From NCBI GenBank assembly GCA_964598565.1, contig CAZRCG010000002.1, positions 62,001-126,000 on the forward strand: a DNA stretch of 64,000 nt, given 5' to 3'. The notes under the pieces are model-generated. The model had not been told where the DNA came from, did not search any database, and saw only the letters and a program-made list of their open reading frames with translations. The position numbers were made by a program, and so were the translations under genes. This document shows, piece after piece, positions 39,823 through 49,216 of the stretch. Each line of letters opens with the position of its first letter. The first letter of the stretch is position 1. This DNA comes from CAZRCG01 sp964598565. GTDB taxonomy: Bacteria > Bdellovibrionota > UBA2394.

Positions 39823-41246
39823 GGTGGATAAGTGCTTGGCCTTGGATGGCTCTGGCTGTTTTTTCGTCGTTTTTGTTGATTCAAGATCTTCATTCGCTCC
39901 TCAAACGTGAAGTTTGGACTACAGAACAATGGTCTCAAAATATGGCCGTCATCATGAGTCACTATCATCAGCAACTAACTCCACTCCATGACGATCGCCA
40001 GTCTGCTGGTTTGAGTCAACTAGAAGGCGAGCTTCTTGACTTAAGAGATTCGCTTCAAATTGTAGGACGAATTCATCTCAAAATCGTGACCCCCACCGGA
40101 CAGCCCCTCGAGGTCTCCTCGTCACCCCACCAATCACGCCCCCTGGCTCCCCCCGGCTGGTCATTCACCCAAGGGCGCCTGCTCTTAACCACCTCGAGTG
40201 CGACCACTCGCGACTCTCATCAATACGTCATTACGCTCGAGCGCGACGCGATGGGTTTGGTTTTTCAGGGAACAACCTTTTTGCTGAGCTTACTCGTTTT
40301 TGTGGTGAGTCTCTTTATATTATTGATACACCGACCTTGGAAAAATCGAAATCAGACACTCTTTGCCTCACTAGAAACAGGCCGAGATGCGCTGATGGAG
40401 CTTTCTGCCGACGGCCTCATGCTGCGACTGAATGCCGTTTTTGCCGAATGGTTTGGGCGACCCATCCAGCCCCTTCTTGGGCAATCATTTATCGCCTCAG
40501 AACTTAAGCCCCAAGTTTCAGACTTAAAAGAAAGTCTCGAATCACTTCTAAGATCGAGACAGTCGTTCAGAGCCCATCTTTTTGTTACATTCGGCGATAA
40601 ACGTATGAATGTTTCGTCGGCCTTTTTTTGGAGTGATGCTGGCCACTGGACCGTCGCCCTCGAAGATCGAACGCATGAATGGGAAACACAAGAACGCGCT
40701 CAGTTTTTGGGTCGGGAGAATTTGGAGCTTCAACGACAAGCCCTCACAGATTCGCTTACAGGATGCTACAACCGAGCCTTCTTAGACTCGCTCATCGAGC
40801 CTCGCCAGTTGAAGTACTTACAGCTTGATGGCTGCACGATGATACTCATGGATATAGACTGCTTTAAGTCGATCAACGATAAGTGGGGGCATCCTGAAGG
40901 AGATCGACTGCTGCGAGCGTTGGGAATGTCGGCGCGAAATTTTTTTAGACGCAGTGATAAGGTCATTCGTTACGGCGGAGATGAATTTATTGTGATTTTG
41001 AACTCGACCACTCTCGAAATGGCCCAAACCGTTGCCAGCAATTTCTGCGAACGCGCGCGCCGAGACCTTGCCGATCTTCTTCCAAATGTCATCCCCACAT
41101 TTTCTATCGGTATCGCCGAGCTCGATATGCGAGAGAGTGGCGAACAGTGGCTTCAGCGTGCCGATCGCGCGCTCTATCGATCGAAACAAGAGGGTCGAAA
41201 CCGCATTATCGCCGACGACCTCAATCAGTTAGAGCTTTTAAACTAA
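39762..41246 (+). CDS. Membrane PAS-GGDEF diguanylate cyclase
   Basis: About 494 residues. The open frame begins earlier, but ATG 39762 or the TTG at 39798 gives an N-terminus that leads into the first transmembrane helix (AWPWMALAVFSSFLLIQDL). An extracytoplasmic domain of about 140 residues, a second helix (TTFLLSLLVFVVSLFILLI), a PAS-like domain (LMELSADGLMLRLNAVFAEWFG) and a GGDEF domain follow. The active site is intact (RYGGDEF) with an I-site RRSD five residues upstream and DIDCFKSINDKWGH. No EAL domain. It probably makes c-di-GMP in response to an external signal. The 5' end overlaps the divergent putative proline dehydrogenase start by about 60 bases. Confidence 0.82.
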   Translation: MARATILQTTVRLKSWLKGAWWISAWPWMALAVFSSFLLIQDLHSLLKREVWTTEQWSQNMAVIMSHYHQQLTPLHDDRQSAGLSQLEGELLDLRDSLQIVGRIHLKIVTPTGQPLEVSSSPHQSRPLAPPGWSFTQGRLLLTTSSATTRDSHQYVITLERDAMGLVFQGTTFLLSLLVFVVSLFILLIHRPWKNRNQTLFASLETGRDALMELSADGLMLRLNAVFAEWFGRPIQPLLGQSFIASELKPQVSDLKESLESLLRSRQSFRAHLFVTFGDKRMNVSSAFFWSDAGHWTVALEDRTHEWETQERAQFLGRENLELQRQALTDSLTGCYNRAFLDSLIEPRQLKYLQLDGCTMILMDIDCFKSINDKWGHPEGDRLLRALGMSARNFFRRSDKVIRYGGDEFIVILNSTTLEMAQTVASNFCERARRDLADLLPNVIPTFSIGIAELDMRESGEQWLQRADRALYRSKQEGRNRIIADDLNQLELLN

Positions 41247-41278
41247 GAACCCATTCGAAAGCTTCTCTTGGCCTGTCA

Positions 41279-41324
41279 TAAGATTCCATAAAAACGGCAT
41301 ACTCGGTCGAGCCTATGAATCTTA
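41279..41324. terminator. Hairpin between convergent genes, possible terminator
   Basis: TAAGATTCCATA (41279-41290) pairs with TATGAATCTTA (41314-41324) with one bulged C, giving an 11-bp A/T-rich stem around a 23-base loop. It ends in the stop codon of the minus-strand gene and lies between the ends of two convergent genes. A/T-rich flanks follow but there is no clear T-run. Confidence 0.35.
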
Positions 41325-42383
41325 AAACAAATACTTACGAATCGTCTCATCCAAGGTCTGGCGGACGAACTCCGCAGTCACCTCGCCCTTAGACAACGCA
41401 ACAGCATATTTCTCTTCAAGTTCCATGACCGCCAAAAATCGAGGGGGTCCTTGGCGCTCGCGAATATCTTTATTCTCCTCGTAAATACCTTCCCATACGC
41501 CCATCAAGATGGACCAAAACTCCCGTCGAGGCGCCACCCAATTTTTAATGGCGCTGCATTTCTTGTCATCCACACGAATATACCAATTCTTGCCAATCTC
41601 TCGAGCCAGTGGGGTTCGACCTTCTTTATCAACGATGGTCTTGATATTCACTTGTCGCTCTAACCAAGAATCTTTGTACGCCACCAAAGTAGTGGTGCGA
41701 TCTAGCGCTTGGTAATCTTTTCGCTTCATATCGCGCGTTTCGCGACCAGGAATGGGCGCAAAATTATTACATGACCATACGGGATATTCGCGGCTCATAT
41801 CCCATGCAGCCGAACATTGATAGCGCGGCCCATCATCGAGATGAGTAATTTTTCGAAGCCATGTTCCTTGCGACGAGTCAACGGCCTTCCACTTCCACCA
41901 AGCCAGATTTTCAAAATCATACCAATGAGACGCCTCATACACCCAGTCTTCTGCCTGATGACGTAGCATCCCTTCAGGTTGGCCGTTAGACGACGTTTGA
42001 AATAAGTAATGCTGAAGACGAAACTCTCGCTCACTCTTTGGAATCCACTCAATCCACTCCTGAACGGATCTGCCCTTTTCACCGTCAGATCCGAGAATAA
42101 CTCGGTTAGGATCATAGACTCGTGAATCAACCGTATAACCCTCTTTTAAACTTTCAGTCTCATGATAGTTATAGTCGACCAAATAGCAGCCGGCCATCCC
42201 CTGCAATAACTGAGTCTGCTCTTCAAAAGAGTCCGCACGAACGGGTGAAAATCCAACAATCCCACTGCCGACTAAGAACGCAAAGACCCAATTAGTTATT
42301 TTAATCCACCGACTCTCGTCGAGACGTCGTGATATCGTTTGCTTTGAACACCATGGCACCCTTTTCTCTAATGGATAAAACAT
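41322..42383 (-). CDS. Exported DUF6607-like protein
   Basis: 353 residues. A long basic N-terminus precedes a hydrophobic signal segment (WVFAFLVGSGIVGFSPVRAD). The mature part has the pattern MAGCYLVDYNYHETESL...EWIEW...LQHYLF...GMLRHQAEDWVYE, which I associate with the DUF6607 family, proteins of unknown function with many tryptophans and tyrosines. Cysteines and the WKWKAVDSSQGTW, RYQCSAAWD repeats fit the same family. Very strong ribosome binding site (AGGAGG). No partner is evident next to it. Confidence 0.6.
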   Translation of the reverse strand: MFYPLEKRVPWCSKQTISRRLDESRWIKITNWVFAFLVGSGIVGFSPVRADSFEEQTQLLQGMAGCYLVDYNYHETESLKEGYTVDSRVYDPNRVILGSDGEKGRSVQEWIEWIPKSEREFRLQHYLFQTSSNGQPEGMLRHQAEDWVYEASHWYDFENLAWWKWKAVDSSQGTWLRKITHLDDGPRYQCSAAWDMSREYPVWSCNNFAPIPGRETRDMKRKDYQALDRTTTLVAYKDSWLERQVNIKTIVDKEGRTPLAREIGKNWYIRVDDKKCSAIKNWVAPRREFWSILMGVWEGIYEENKDIRERQGPPRFLAVMELEEKYAVALSKGEVTAEFVRQTLDETIRKYLF

Positions 42384-42596
42384 AGATTCTCCCTCCTAAC
42401 TAAGACTCATACTTGATCAGAAAAAGCTCTGTAATCAAGGGTTATTAGCCGCCCAACGACCTTTGTTAATAGTTAGAAAAGACGTGCTTGTCCCCCCTCC
42501 AAAAAAACGCCTAGCCAGACCGCTAAAATATATTGCTCAAGACTTCATATCGCCTTAGCGTATTCTTCACGTTGAGACGCTAGGGTTGGGTCGGAA

Positions 42597-44624
42597 ATGG
42601 TAGAACGGTTAGCATCCTTAAAAGGCAAATTCGCTGCGAGCTTACGTCAACCAATGTTTGCTTTAGCCGTCATTGCTTTTTTTGCTTCGGCGGCACTGGT
42701 CACAACTCTGCGCGCCGATGGCCTCAATGAGTCCTCCCCCATTGTAGCCGCTCAAACACAAAGCCCTACGGAAGCTGCTCCCCCCCAAACGGCCCCCACG
42801 GACATTAACCAACTTAGCACCTGGCTGACTGCCACTCTCACAAGCCCATCGTCTGGCAGCTCTGCGGAAGAACCGAATGTTATCTCTAAAATGCTCGTAC
42901 ATTGGTCTTCTTTGCAGGCGGAAAAATTTACCAGCGCCCTCTTAGAACAATATCGAACTCTTATTCGACTCCAATATGAAAAAATATTTACAAACTCTCC
43001 AATCACGGTCGATACCTACCTAGAAGTCTTTTCTAAAATTCAGCGAATTTTGCGGGCTAAAGAATTTCGCTTCCGAGAGCATGATGAGTCCAAAATTGAT
43101 CGCTTAGCCCTTAAGGTTTATATTGTTTATTTTTTTGGAGACAGCGTATGGGATCGCTTTAAGACCCGTTTTGATCGCCGCGATTTCTGGGCAACTGCGG
43201 AAAGCGCCCTCCGTATGGCCTTGGTCGAGCAAGGAGGCTCTTCCTATCGAGACCAAGAGTCTCAAGCCGACGCGAGAGCAAACGAAGCGATTCATCATAT
43301 AAAAATTGCTTCTCGAATACTGAAGGCTCAAGACCCACGCGAACCTATTTTCTCTACAGCTCTCAAACTGTCACACTTGTTTCAATTTGGCTTTGCGTTC
43401 GTACAGTCCCCACCTGACTCACAAGCCACGCCATTTTTGGGGACCGACTTTATTCGCTTGTCGTCTGTGATTGACCGAGATTTTGAGGTACAGTCACGAA
43501 TTGTTGCACGCGAATTTATCGATCGAGCCAGTTCCGGAAAACTTCGCCATACCATGGACGAAAATACCAGTATTCGATTTGCCGTTATCCATTCAAATGG
43601 TCGGAGTCATCTCATCACTCGCGTTCAGTTCACCAATCGCAGTGAAGAGTTAGTGATCATTAATCCTCCTCATACACTCTCGAACGGTGGCTTGTCGGCT
43701 GACAATCGTGACTTATGGAAATACCTTTATCGACAGCGAACCAACCTCGTCGTCGCAGACTTCAGAAGCGGCTCTCTGCAAGTAGCCAAAATAATGAAAA
43801 AAGATGCCTGGTGGAGCCCGTCGGGTGTCATTCGCTATCTTAAAGCTACGTACGCAAATCCTACTTGGGGCACTGTCGGACTTGCGATAGCGACAATTAC
43901 TTTTAATGTCGGTATCCGTGCATCGGCCCTTGCACACGCCTCAAACGAAAATCCTGAGATTCATTTTAGTACGGTGGCCCTTGCCATGGTTGGCGCTTAT
44001 GTAGGATTTTGCGCAGCCTTCGGACGCTGGTACGACAATCTCATTGCGTCGAAGCATGCCCTCAGCGAAACGGGCAAAAAAATTCTCTTTGCGGTGCCTT
44101 TCACGAGTCTTGGATTTATGTGGCTCACGCTGGGCAATCCTTGGCTGGCATTTATTGTTGCCTTGCCGATGGCCACTCTCGAAAAATTGGGCAGCACCTA
44201 CTCTCGCCGCTTAATTCGTTTCTTAGAAAAAGAACAAGCCATCCGAGGCTCGATAGGCTTCACACTACCAAACGGTGAAATCATCTCTGCCGAAAAGGGT
44301 CTCGTCTGGCGAGAGCTTGAAAGTTATATGCGAAATTTAATTCTCACGATAGGCACCACCATAAACCCAAATGCTGGCCTTTTTCTTCAGATTCTTTGGG
44401 GAGAAGTTTTCTCAGTTGTAAATCTTCATCTCATAAAGAAAAAAAAGGCCTTTTATCAATCTCAGGGGGACACCGCAAATGTCGCCTTTTACGATCGAGA
44501 GCGAGAGAATGTTTTGAATGACTTCTATATTCTACCAGGTCTGAGAAAAGGCCTTAAAAAATTAGGCGGCACCATCACTAGGGCCGTGTCTCGCTGTGGG
44601 CAAGCCCTCATGCTTATGAAATAA
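42597..44624 (+). CDS. Large membrane protein, function unknown
   Basis: 675 residues. N-terminal transmembrane helix (PMFALAVIAFFASAALVTTL, 19-38) followed by a Pro/Thr/Ser linker (about 50-85) and a soluble helical domain of about 330 residues. The C-terminal third has several helices (VGLAIATITFNVGIRASALAH, STVALAMVGAYVGFCAAFG, ILFAVPFTSLGFMWLTLG, WLAFIVALPMATL) and a basic end. No catalytic motif or family is recognised. With the genes at 30020-31225 and 31367-32752 it shares the plan of exported helical domain plus late helices. Confidence 0.6.
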   Translation: MVERLASLKGKFAASLRQPMFALAVIAFFASAALVTTLRADGLNESSPIVAAQTQSPTEAAPPQTAPTDINQLSTWLTATLTSPSSGSSAEEPNVISKMLVHWSSLQAEKFTSALLEQYRTLIRLQYEKIFTNSPITVDTYLEVFSKIQRILRAKEFRFREHDESKIDRLALKVYIVYFFGDSVWDRFKTRFDRRDFWATAESALRMALVEQGGSSYRDQESQADARANEAIHHIKIASRILKAQDPREPIFSTALKLSHLFQFGFAFVQSPPDSQATPFLGTDFIRLSSVIDRDFEVQSRIVAREFIDRASSGKLRHTMDENTSIRFAVIHSNGRSHLITRVQFTNRSEELVIINPPHTLSNGGLSADNRDLWKYLYRQRTNLVVADFRSGSLQVAKIMKKDAWWSPSGVIRYLKATYANPTWGTVGLAIATITFNVGIRASALAHASNENPEIHFSTVALAMVGAYVGFCAAFGRWYDNLIASKHALSETGKKILFAVPFTSLGFMWLTLGNPWLAFIVALPMATLEKLGSTYSRRLIRFLEKEQAIRGSIGFTLPNGEIISAEKGLVWRELESYMRNLILTIGTTINPNAGLFLQILWGEVFSVVNLHLIKKKKAFYQSQGDTANVAFYDRERENVLNDFYILPGLRKGLKKLGGTITRAVSRCGQALMLMK

Positions 44625-44634
44625 ATGTTGGCAG

Positions 44635-45018
44635 CTATTTCTTCGCCGGCTTCCTTCCCAATGGAATGACAAATTCAATGCCCGAAACGGCTTCTTCGGG
44701 TTTCGTCTTTTCAAACACCACTTGCCGCTGATGAAACAGTCTCACTCCCAAAGACGCCTTGGTATCTTCTGGTTTGACCTCGCAACGATGCAGTTTCATA
44801 TCGATTTGAAATTCGGCGGGTGTCATGCCTTCGAGCTTCTTCTCGTGTTTACCATCCTCAGAAATACAAAACCCTAAAAAACGAGTCTTTTCTTTGCCGG
44901 TAATTTCTAAACGCGCCTCTTGCTCAGCGCCAACAAACATGGGGACGGCCACACAGCCCGCTACTAGAAGCGCCGCCTTAGAACGAAGCAATTTTTTTAT
45001 CGATAGTAATGATTTCAT
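44635..45018 (-). CDS. Small exported protein, function unknown
   Basis: 127 residues from ATG 45018, which is preceded by GAAGG; a GTG at 45033 would add five residues. A basic N-terminus and hydrophobic segment ending FVGAEQEA look like a signal peptide. The mature protein is about 95 residues, with two cysteines (GFCISED, HRCEVK) possibly forming a disulfide, and ends RKPAKK. Located directly downstream of korB on the same strand, with 11 bases between. No family recognised. Confidence 0.5.
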   Translation of the reverse strand: MKSLLSIKKLLRSKAALLVAGCVAVPMFVGAEQEARLEITGKEKTRFLGFCISEDGKHEKKLEGMTPAEFQIDMKLHRCEVKPEDTKASLGVRLFHQRQVVFEKTKPEEAVSGIEFVIPLGRKPAKK

Positions 45019-45029
45019 CGTACCTTCTT

Positions 45030-46088
45030 TCACATGAGCGATTCCATGATCTCTCGTAATGCGGTTTCTGGGGGCCGAAGCTGATCGATCGTCAATTCTA
45101 CCAGCGGCGTTTCTGCGAGCCGTGCTACTTCTTGATACGGCACAGTCTGGGGATTCACATAAAAAAGTCCCGTCAATAAAGCGCCATCTCGGCGCGTATC
45201 ATGAAGAAGTTCGACTGCGGCTTTTCGGTTGGTAGGATCATAATCGCGTTTAATTTTTTTGAGGGTCACTTGCGATCCGTCAGGAAAGTCCACACGATGC
45301 GTCGTGCCAGCATCATAGTCGGCATCGATGGGCGTAAAATGTGGCACAAACTGAATATCGTGGAGAAGCTCATCATGCTCTTTCACAAACTTATACGCTT
45401 TTGTAGAACCTTCATGATTGTTGAATGTAATACAAGGGCTCACCACATCAACAACAGCCGTACCTCGGTGACTGAGCCCACCTTTTAGTAGGGGGACCAT
45501 CTGTTTCGCGTCACCCGAAAACGAACGAGCCACATAATCACATCCCAAGTCTAACGCTAAAGAACAAAGATCGATCGCATTCAGCGCGTTTACTTCGCCC
45601 TTTTTCTGTACGGCCCCTCGATCGGAAGTTGCCGAAAACTGGCCCTTCGTTAAGCCATAAACTCCGTTATTCTCAATAATATAAAGAAGAGGAATATTGC
45701 GTCGCACGATATGCGCAAACTGCCCCAAGCCAATGCTCGCCGTATCTCCATCGCCGCTTACGGCAATATTGACCATCGAACGATTCGCAGCCGCAGCTCC
45801 TGTCGCTACCGAAGGCATTCGCCCATGAACGGCATTAAATCCGTGAGAGGCTGATAAAAAATAGGCCGGAGTCTTACTCGAACATCCAATGCCACTAAAT
45901 TTAGCCACGCGATGTGGAGGAATATTCAAATCATAAAATGCTGAAATAATATGGAGCGTGATCGAATCATGTCCACAACCTGTGCACAAAGTCGATGCGG
46001 CTCCAGAATAATCTTTCTTTGTGAGACCCGCCTTATTGGGCGTGATCATGGGATTAGTGGGTGTTACTCGCGAACCATCTTGTGTCAT
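45030..46088 (-). CDS. korB: 2-oxoacid:ferredoxin oxidoreductase subunit beta (KorB-like)
   Basis: 352 residues. The thiamine diphosphate site is visible: LCTGCGHDSITL, FSGIGCSSKTPAYF, HGRMPSVATGAAAAN, the GDGDTASIGLGQF motif with N further on (IENNGVYGLTKGQ). This matches the beta subunit of 2-oxoglutarate (or related 2-oxoacid):ferredoxin oxidoreductases. The reaction gives acyl-CoA, CO2 and reduced ferredoxin. Start overlaps the korA stop by four bases. Substrate is assigned to 2-oxoglutarate by similarity to KorAB and is not proved by the sequence. Confidence 0.88.
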   Translation of the reverse strand: MTQDGSRVTPTNPMITPNKAGLTKKDYSGAASTLCTGCGHDSITLHIISAFYDLNIPPHRVAKFSGIGCSSKTPAYFLSASHGFNAVHGRMPSVATGAAAANRSMVNIAVSGDGDTASIGLGQFAHIVRRNIPLLYIIENNGVYGLTKGQFSATSDRGAVQKKGEVNALNAIDLCSLALDLGCDYVARSFSGDAKQMVPLLKGGLSHRGTAVVDVVSPCITFNNHEGSTKAYKFVKEHDELLHDIQFVPHFTPIDADYDAGTTHRVDFPDGSQVTLKKIKRDYDPTNRKAAVELLHDTRRDGALLTGLFYVNPQTVPYQEVARLAETPLVELTIDQLRPPETALREIMESLM

Positions 46089-48052
46089 GCCGCCCTCACT
46101 TTGCGCTCTTCTTTCAAGACTTGTTGCGTGATAAATCGAGCATGCAGTGGCAAGCCCTCATAGTGAAGAATACTGCGAAGTTTCATGATATCTGCCGTAT
46201 ATGCCGACTCCATTCGTAATAGCGAAAGCATTTGGGCATCTCGGTTTTGTTCCACTACATAAACAATTTCGTGCTTTCGTAGAAAATTCCCCACAGAAGG
46301 ATGAAACGGATACGCTCGCACACGAAGATAGTCGACCGAAAGACCCGCTTCAGACTTCAACTGCGCCAATGCTTCGCGCATCGGCTCGTCACTTGAACCA
46401 AAGGCAATAATGCCAATACGTTCGCCACCTGAACCCATCAAAATTGGCTCAGGCACACGGGTGGATGCCGTCATCCATTTCTTCTGCAGACGATCCATGA
46501 TCGCCTTGTAAGAGGCGCCGCTTTCGGTATACGCAGCCTTCTCGTTGTGCCCGCTACCTCGCGTGAAGAAAACTCCTCGGCGATCGGAAATTCCCGGCAA
46601 GGTACGATAGGGAATACCATCCCCGTCTACATCACCGTAGCGCTGAAACGTAGCGAGCTTCTCGGTGTCTGCATCCGTGAGCACTTTACCTCGTCGCAGA
46701 GGCCCCTCCATCATAGGGAACGGATCGGCCATATAAAAATTCATTCCCAAATCAAGATCTGACATCACAAAGACGGGAGTCTGAAACTCTTCAGCCAAAT
46801 TAAAAGCCTCCGCCGACATCTGATAGCACTCTAATACGGAGCCCGGAAACAACATCATCTGACGAGTATCCCCATGGCTGAGAACGGCCGTAAAAAGCAG
46901 ATCGCCTTGGCTGGTTCGCGTGGGCAATCCTGTCGATGGCCCCACACGCTGTATATCGAAAATAACGGCAGGAATTTCTGAGAAATAAGCATAGCCCGCA
47001 AACTCCGCCATGAGAGAGATACCAGGACCCGATGTCGCTGTGGCTGCTCGAGCGCCCATCCACGAAGCTCCTAAAACCATTCCAATCGCAGCCATTTCGT
47101 CCTCTGCCTGGATTACCGAGAAAAATTTGCGTCCGCTTTGAGCCTCTGTGCGGTATTTATCGGCAAACTCTGAAAAATAATCGACCACACTTGAGGACGG
47201 CGTGATGGGATACCAACTAAAAACAGTGCATCCTGAAAACACGGCGCCCAGAGCACAGGCCGCATTGCCTTCGATGAGAATCTTTCCCTGAGTCTTGTCT
47301 AGTGGCTCAACACTGTACGGAAAATGGAAATCAGGCCATGTCTTTCGCACATAGTCTCGGCCCGCGTTCAATGCCAATTGGTTAAGTTCGATCGCCTTCG
47401 CCTTTGATTTGAACTGTTGTTTCAACGCCAAATCCAGAGCCTCATCCGTGATGCCCAAAAACTCGGCTAAAATCCCTACATAAATCATATTCACGGCTAA
47501 TTTCCTTAATCGGGGATCAGATACGGCCTCGCCGACGAGTTTCGAAAACGGAACGGGAAAGGAAGCGACGTCCTTTCTTAAGGCGGCCACATTCATATGG
47601 TCATGGTGAAATACCAACGCTCCAGTCGGCACAGCCTTCACATCGTCGACATAAGTTTGATCGTTCATGCACACCAAAATCTCAGTTTCCACTTTGCGAG
47701 CGGTCCAGCCATCTTTATTCACGCGGATGGTGAACCACGTCGGCAGGCCCTGAATATTGGAGGGAAAGAGATTCTTCCCGCTTACAGGAATACCCATCCT
47801 AAAAATACTGCGCATAAGAACATTATTCGACGACTGAGATCCAGAACCATTCACGGTCGCCACATGGATACTAAAATCATTCACAATTTTTGGGTGAGAC
47901 ACACCGACAATCTGCCAAATATTGGGCGTGACGCCAAAGCCTATTTTGGGGGCTGTCGAGAAACGTTCATCTGCTTTGTTGTCTTCGTCACGCTCAACCA
48001 GCTCCGTGCGTGTCGCTGCGCTCCTCAAGGGGCATCTAAACGCAGGACGCAC
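46085..48052 (-). CDS. korA: 2-oxoacid:ferredoxin oxidoreductase subunit alpha (KorA-like, gamma-alpha fusion)
   Basis: 655 residues from GTG 48052, though the first 30 residues are unconserved and a later start is possible. Residues about 60-240 form the gamma domain (FSIHVATVNGSGSQSSNNVLMRS, then LVGEAVSDPRLRKLAVN). From about residue 260 the alpha domain follows: EGNAACALGAVFSGCTVFSWYPITPSS, then AIGMVLGASWMGARAATATSGPG and the C-terminal transketolase-like domain. This gamma-alpha fusion is the usual KorA form. It is the first gene of the korA-korB unit. Confidence 0.88.
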   Translation of the reverse strand: MRPAFRCPLRSAATRTELVERDEDNKADERFSTAPKIGFGVTPNIWQIVGVSHPKIVNDFSIHVATVNGSGSQSSNNVLMRSIFRMGIPVSGKNLFPSNIQGLPTWFTIRVNKDGWTARKVETEILVCMNDQTYVDDVKAVPTGALVFHHDHMNVAALRKDVASFPVPFSKLVGEAVSDPRLRKLAVNMIYVGILAEFLGITDEALDLALKQQFKSKAKAIELNQLALNAGRDYVRKTWPDFHFPYSVEPLDKTQGKILIEGNAACALGAVFSGCTVFSWYPITPSSSVVDYFSEFADKYRTEAQSGRKFFSVIQAEDEMAAIGMVLGASWMGARAATATSGPGISLMAEFAGYAYFSEIPAVIFDIQRVGPSTGLPTRTSQGDLLFTAVLSHGDTRQMMLFPGSVLECYQMSAEAFNLAEEFQTPVFVMSDLDLGMNFYMADPFPMMEGPLRRGKVLTDADTEKLATFQRYGDVDGDGIPYRTLPGISDRRGVFFTRGSGHNEKAAYTESGASYKAIMDRLQKKWMTASTRVPEPILMGSGGERIGIIAFGSSDEPMREALAQLKSEAGLSVDYLRVRAYPFHPSVGNFLRKHEIVYVVEQNRDAQMLSLLRMESAYTADIMKLRSILHYEGLPLHARFITQQVLKEERKVRAA

Positions 48053-48097
48053 CCTAGAAACCTTGATAGGCCTGGATGACTCCTGTAATTAACCAGA

Positions 48098-49216
48098 ATG
48101 GCTTCTTTGCCTTCTGCGCAGCCCCTATTGGGAGATCTTTCTCTGATTGTGCCTACCTATAAAGAGGTTGAAAATATTCCTCGTCTCCTCGCTCGACTTG
48201 AGAACGTACGTCCGCTGTTTGCGCAGTTCGAAGTATTGATTGTTGACGACAACAGCCAGGATGGCACCGAACCCTATATGGCTCAGTCGCCCTTTTCGTG
48301 GGCCCGGCTGATCACTCGAACCCGCAATCGAGGACTCAGCCCCGCGGTCGTCGACGGCATTCGCCAAGCCCGCTTTGACCAAATTTGTGTCATGGACGCC
48401 GATTTAAGCCATCCTCCAGAGACCATCGCTTCGATGATTCAAACCCTTCAAAGTGGCAAGACGGAGTTCGTCATTGGTTCACGCTATTGTGAGGGGGGTC
48501 GCATTGATCTCGAATGGTCGCTTTTTCGACACCTCAACTCAAAACTAGCCACCTGGCTTGCCCGGCCCTTTACGCGGGCGAAGGACCCTCTCTCTGGATT
48601 TTTTTGTTTTCGCAAAGAGCTGGTCGATCGAGCGCGCGACCTAAATCCCATCGGTTACAAAATCGGGCTCGAGCTGCTTGTTAAAAGCCGGGCTCGACAT
48701 GTTGAAGAAGTGCCTATTGTCTTTGCCGATCGAACGCACGGCGAGAGCAAGCTTTCAATGAAAGAGCAGATTAACTATCTGAGGCACCTGAAGCGACTCT
48801 TTGACTATAAATTTGGCAATCTCTCGTTCTTTATCCAGTTCGGTCTTTCGGGCGTCATGGGGCTCATTACAAACCTCTCCCTCCTCCAATTATTTCTTTG
48901 GCTCGGAGTGCCGATTCGCTTGAGCGTTGGCCTGGCCATCGGACTTTCGATGATTGTGACGTTTTTGGGAAATCGCTGGATCACCTTCAATCACGGTAGT
49001 CGTTCAGCATGGCCCGCACAACTAGCCGCCTTTGTTTCTGCCTCGGCCTTAGGCGCCCTTCTTAATTGGTATACGACCCTCAAAGTGATTGAGAGCCTAT
49101 CGTTTCCTCCTATTCACGCGGCACTCGTGGGAAGCATGGCGGGTATGGTTTCGAATTTTACGCTCAGTCGCTACGTGATTTTTAAAAAAAACCTTCAGAC
49201 TAAATCAAAGTCATGA
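48098..49216 (+). CDS. Polyprenol-phosphate mannosyltransferase-like GT2 fused to GtrA domain
   Basis: 372 residues. The N-terminal GT2 domain of DPM1 type has LSLIVPTYKEVENIP, VDDNSQDGT, VMDADLSHPPE and DPLSGFFCF. The C-terminal 130 residues form a GtrA domain with four helices (FFIQFGLSGVMGLITNLSLL, LSVGLAIGLSMIVTFLGNRW). Such fusions make or flip polyprenyl-phosphate-linked sugars for glycan modification. The next gene, an ArnT-like GT-C enzyme that uses such donors, overlaps by four bases. The pairing supports a lipid-linked sugar pathway. Confidence 0.85.
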   Translation: MASLPSAQPLLGDLSLIVPTYKEVENIPRLLARLENVRPLFAQFEVLIVDDNSQDGTEPYMAQSPFSWARLITRTRNRGLSPAVVDGIRQARFDQICVMDADLSHPPETIASMIQTLQSGKTEFVIGSRYCEGGRIDLEWSLFRHLNSKLATWLARPFTRAKDPLSGFFCFRKELVDRARDLNPIGYKIGLELLVKSRARHVEEVPIVFADRTHGESKLSMKEQINYLRHLKRLFDYKFGNLSFFIQFGLSGVMGLITNLSLLQLFLWLGVPIRLSVGLAIGLSMIVTFLGNRWITFNHGSRSAWPAQLAAFVSASALGALLNWYTTLKVIESLSFPPIHAALVGSMAGMVSNFTLSRYVIFKKNLQTKSKS

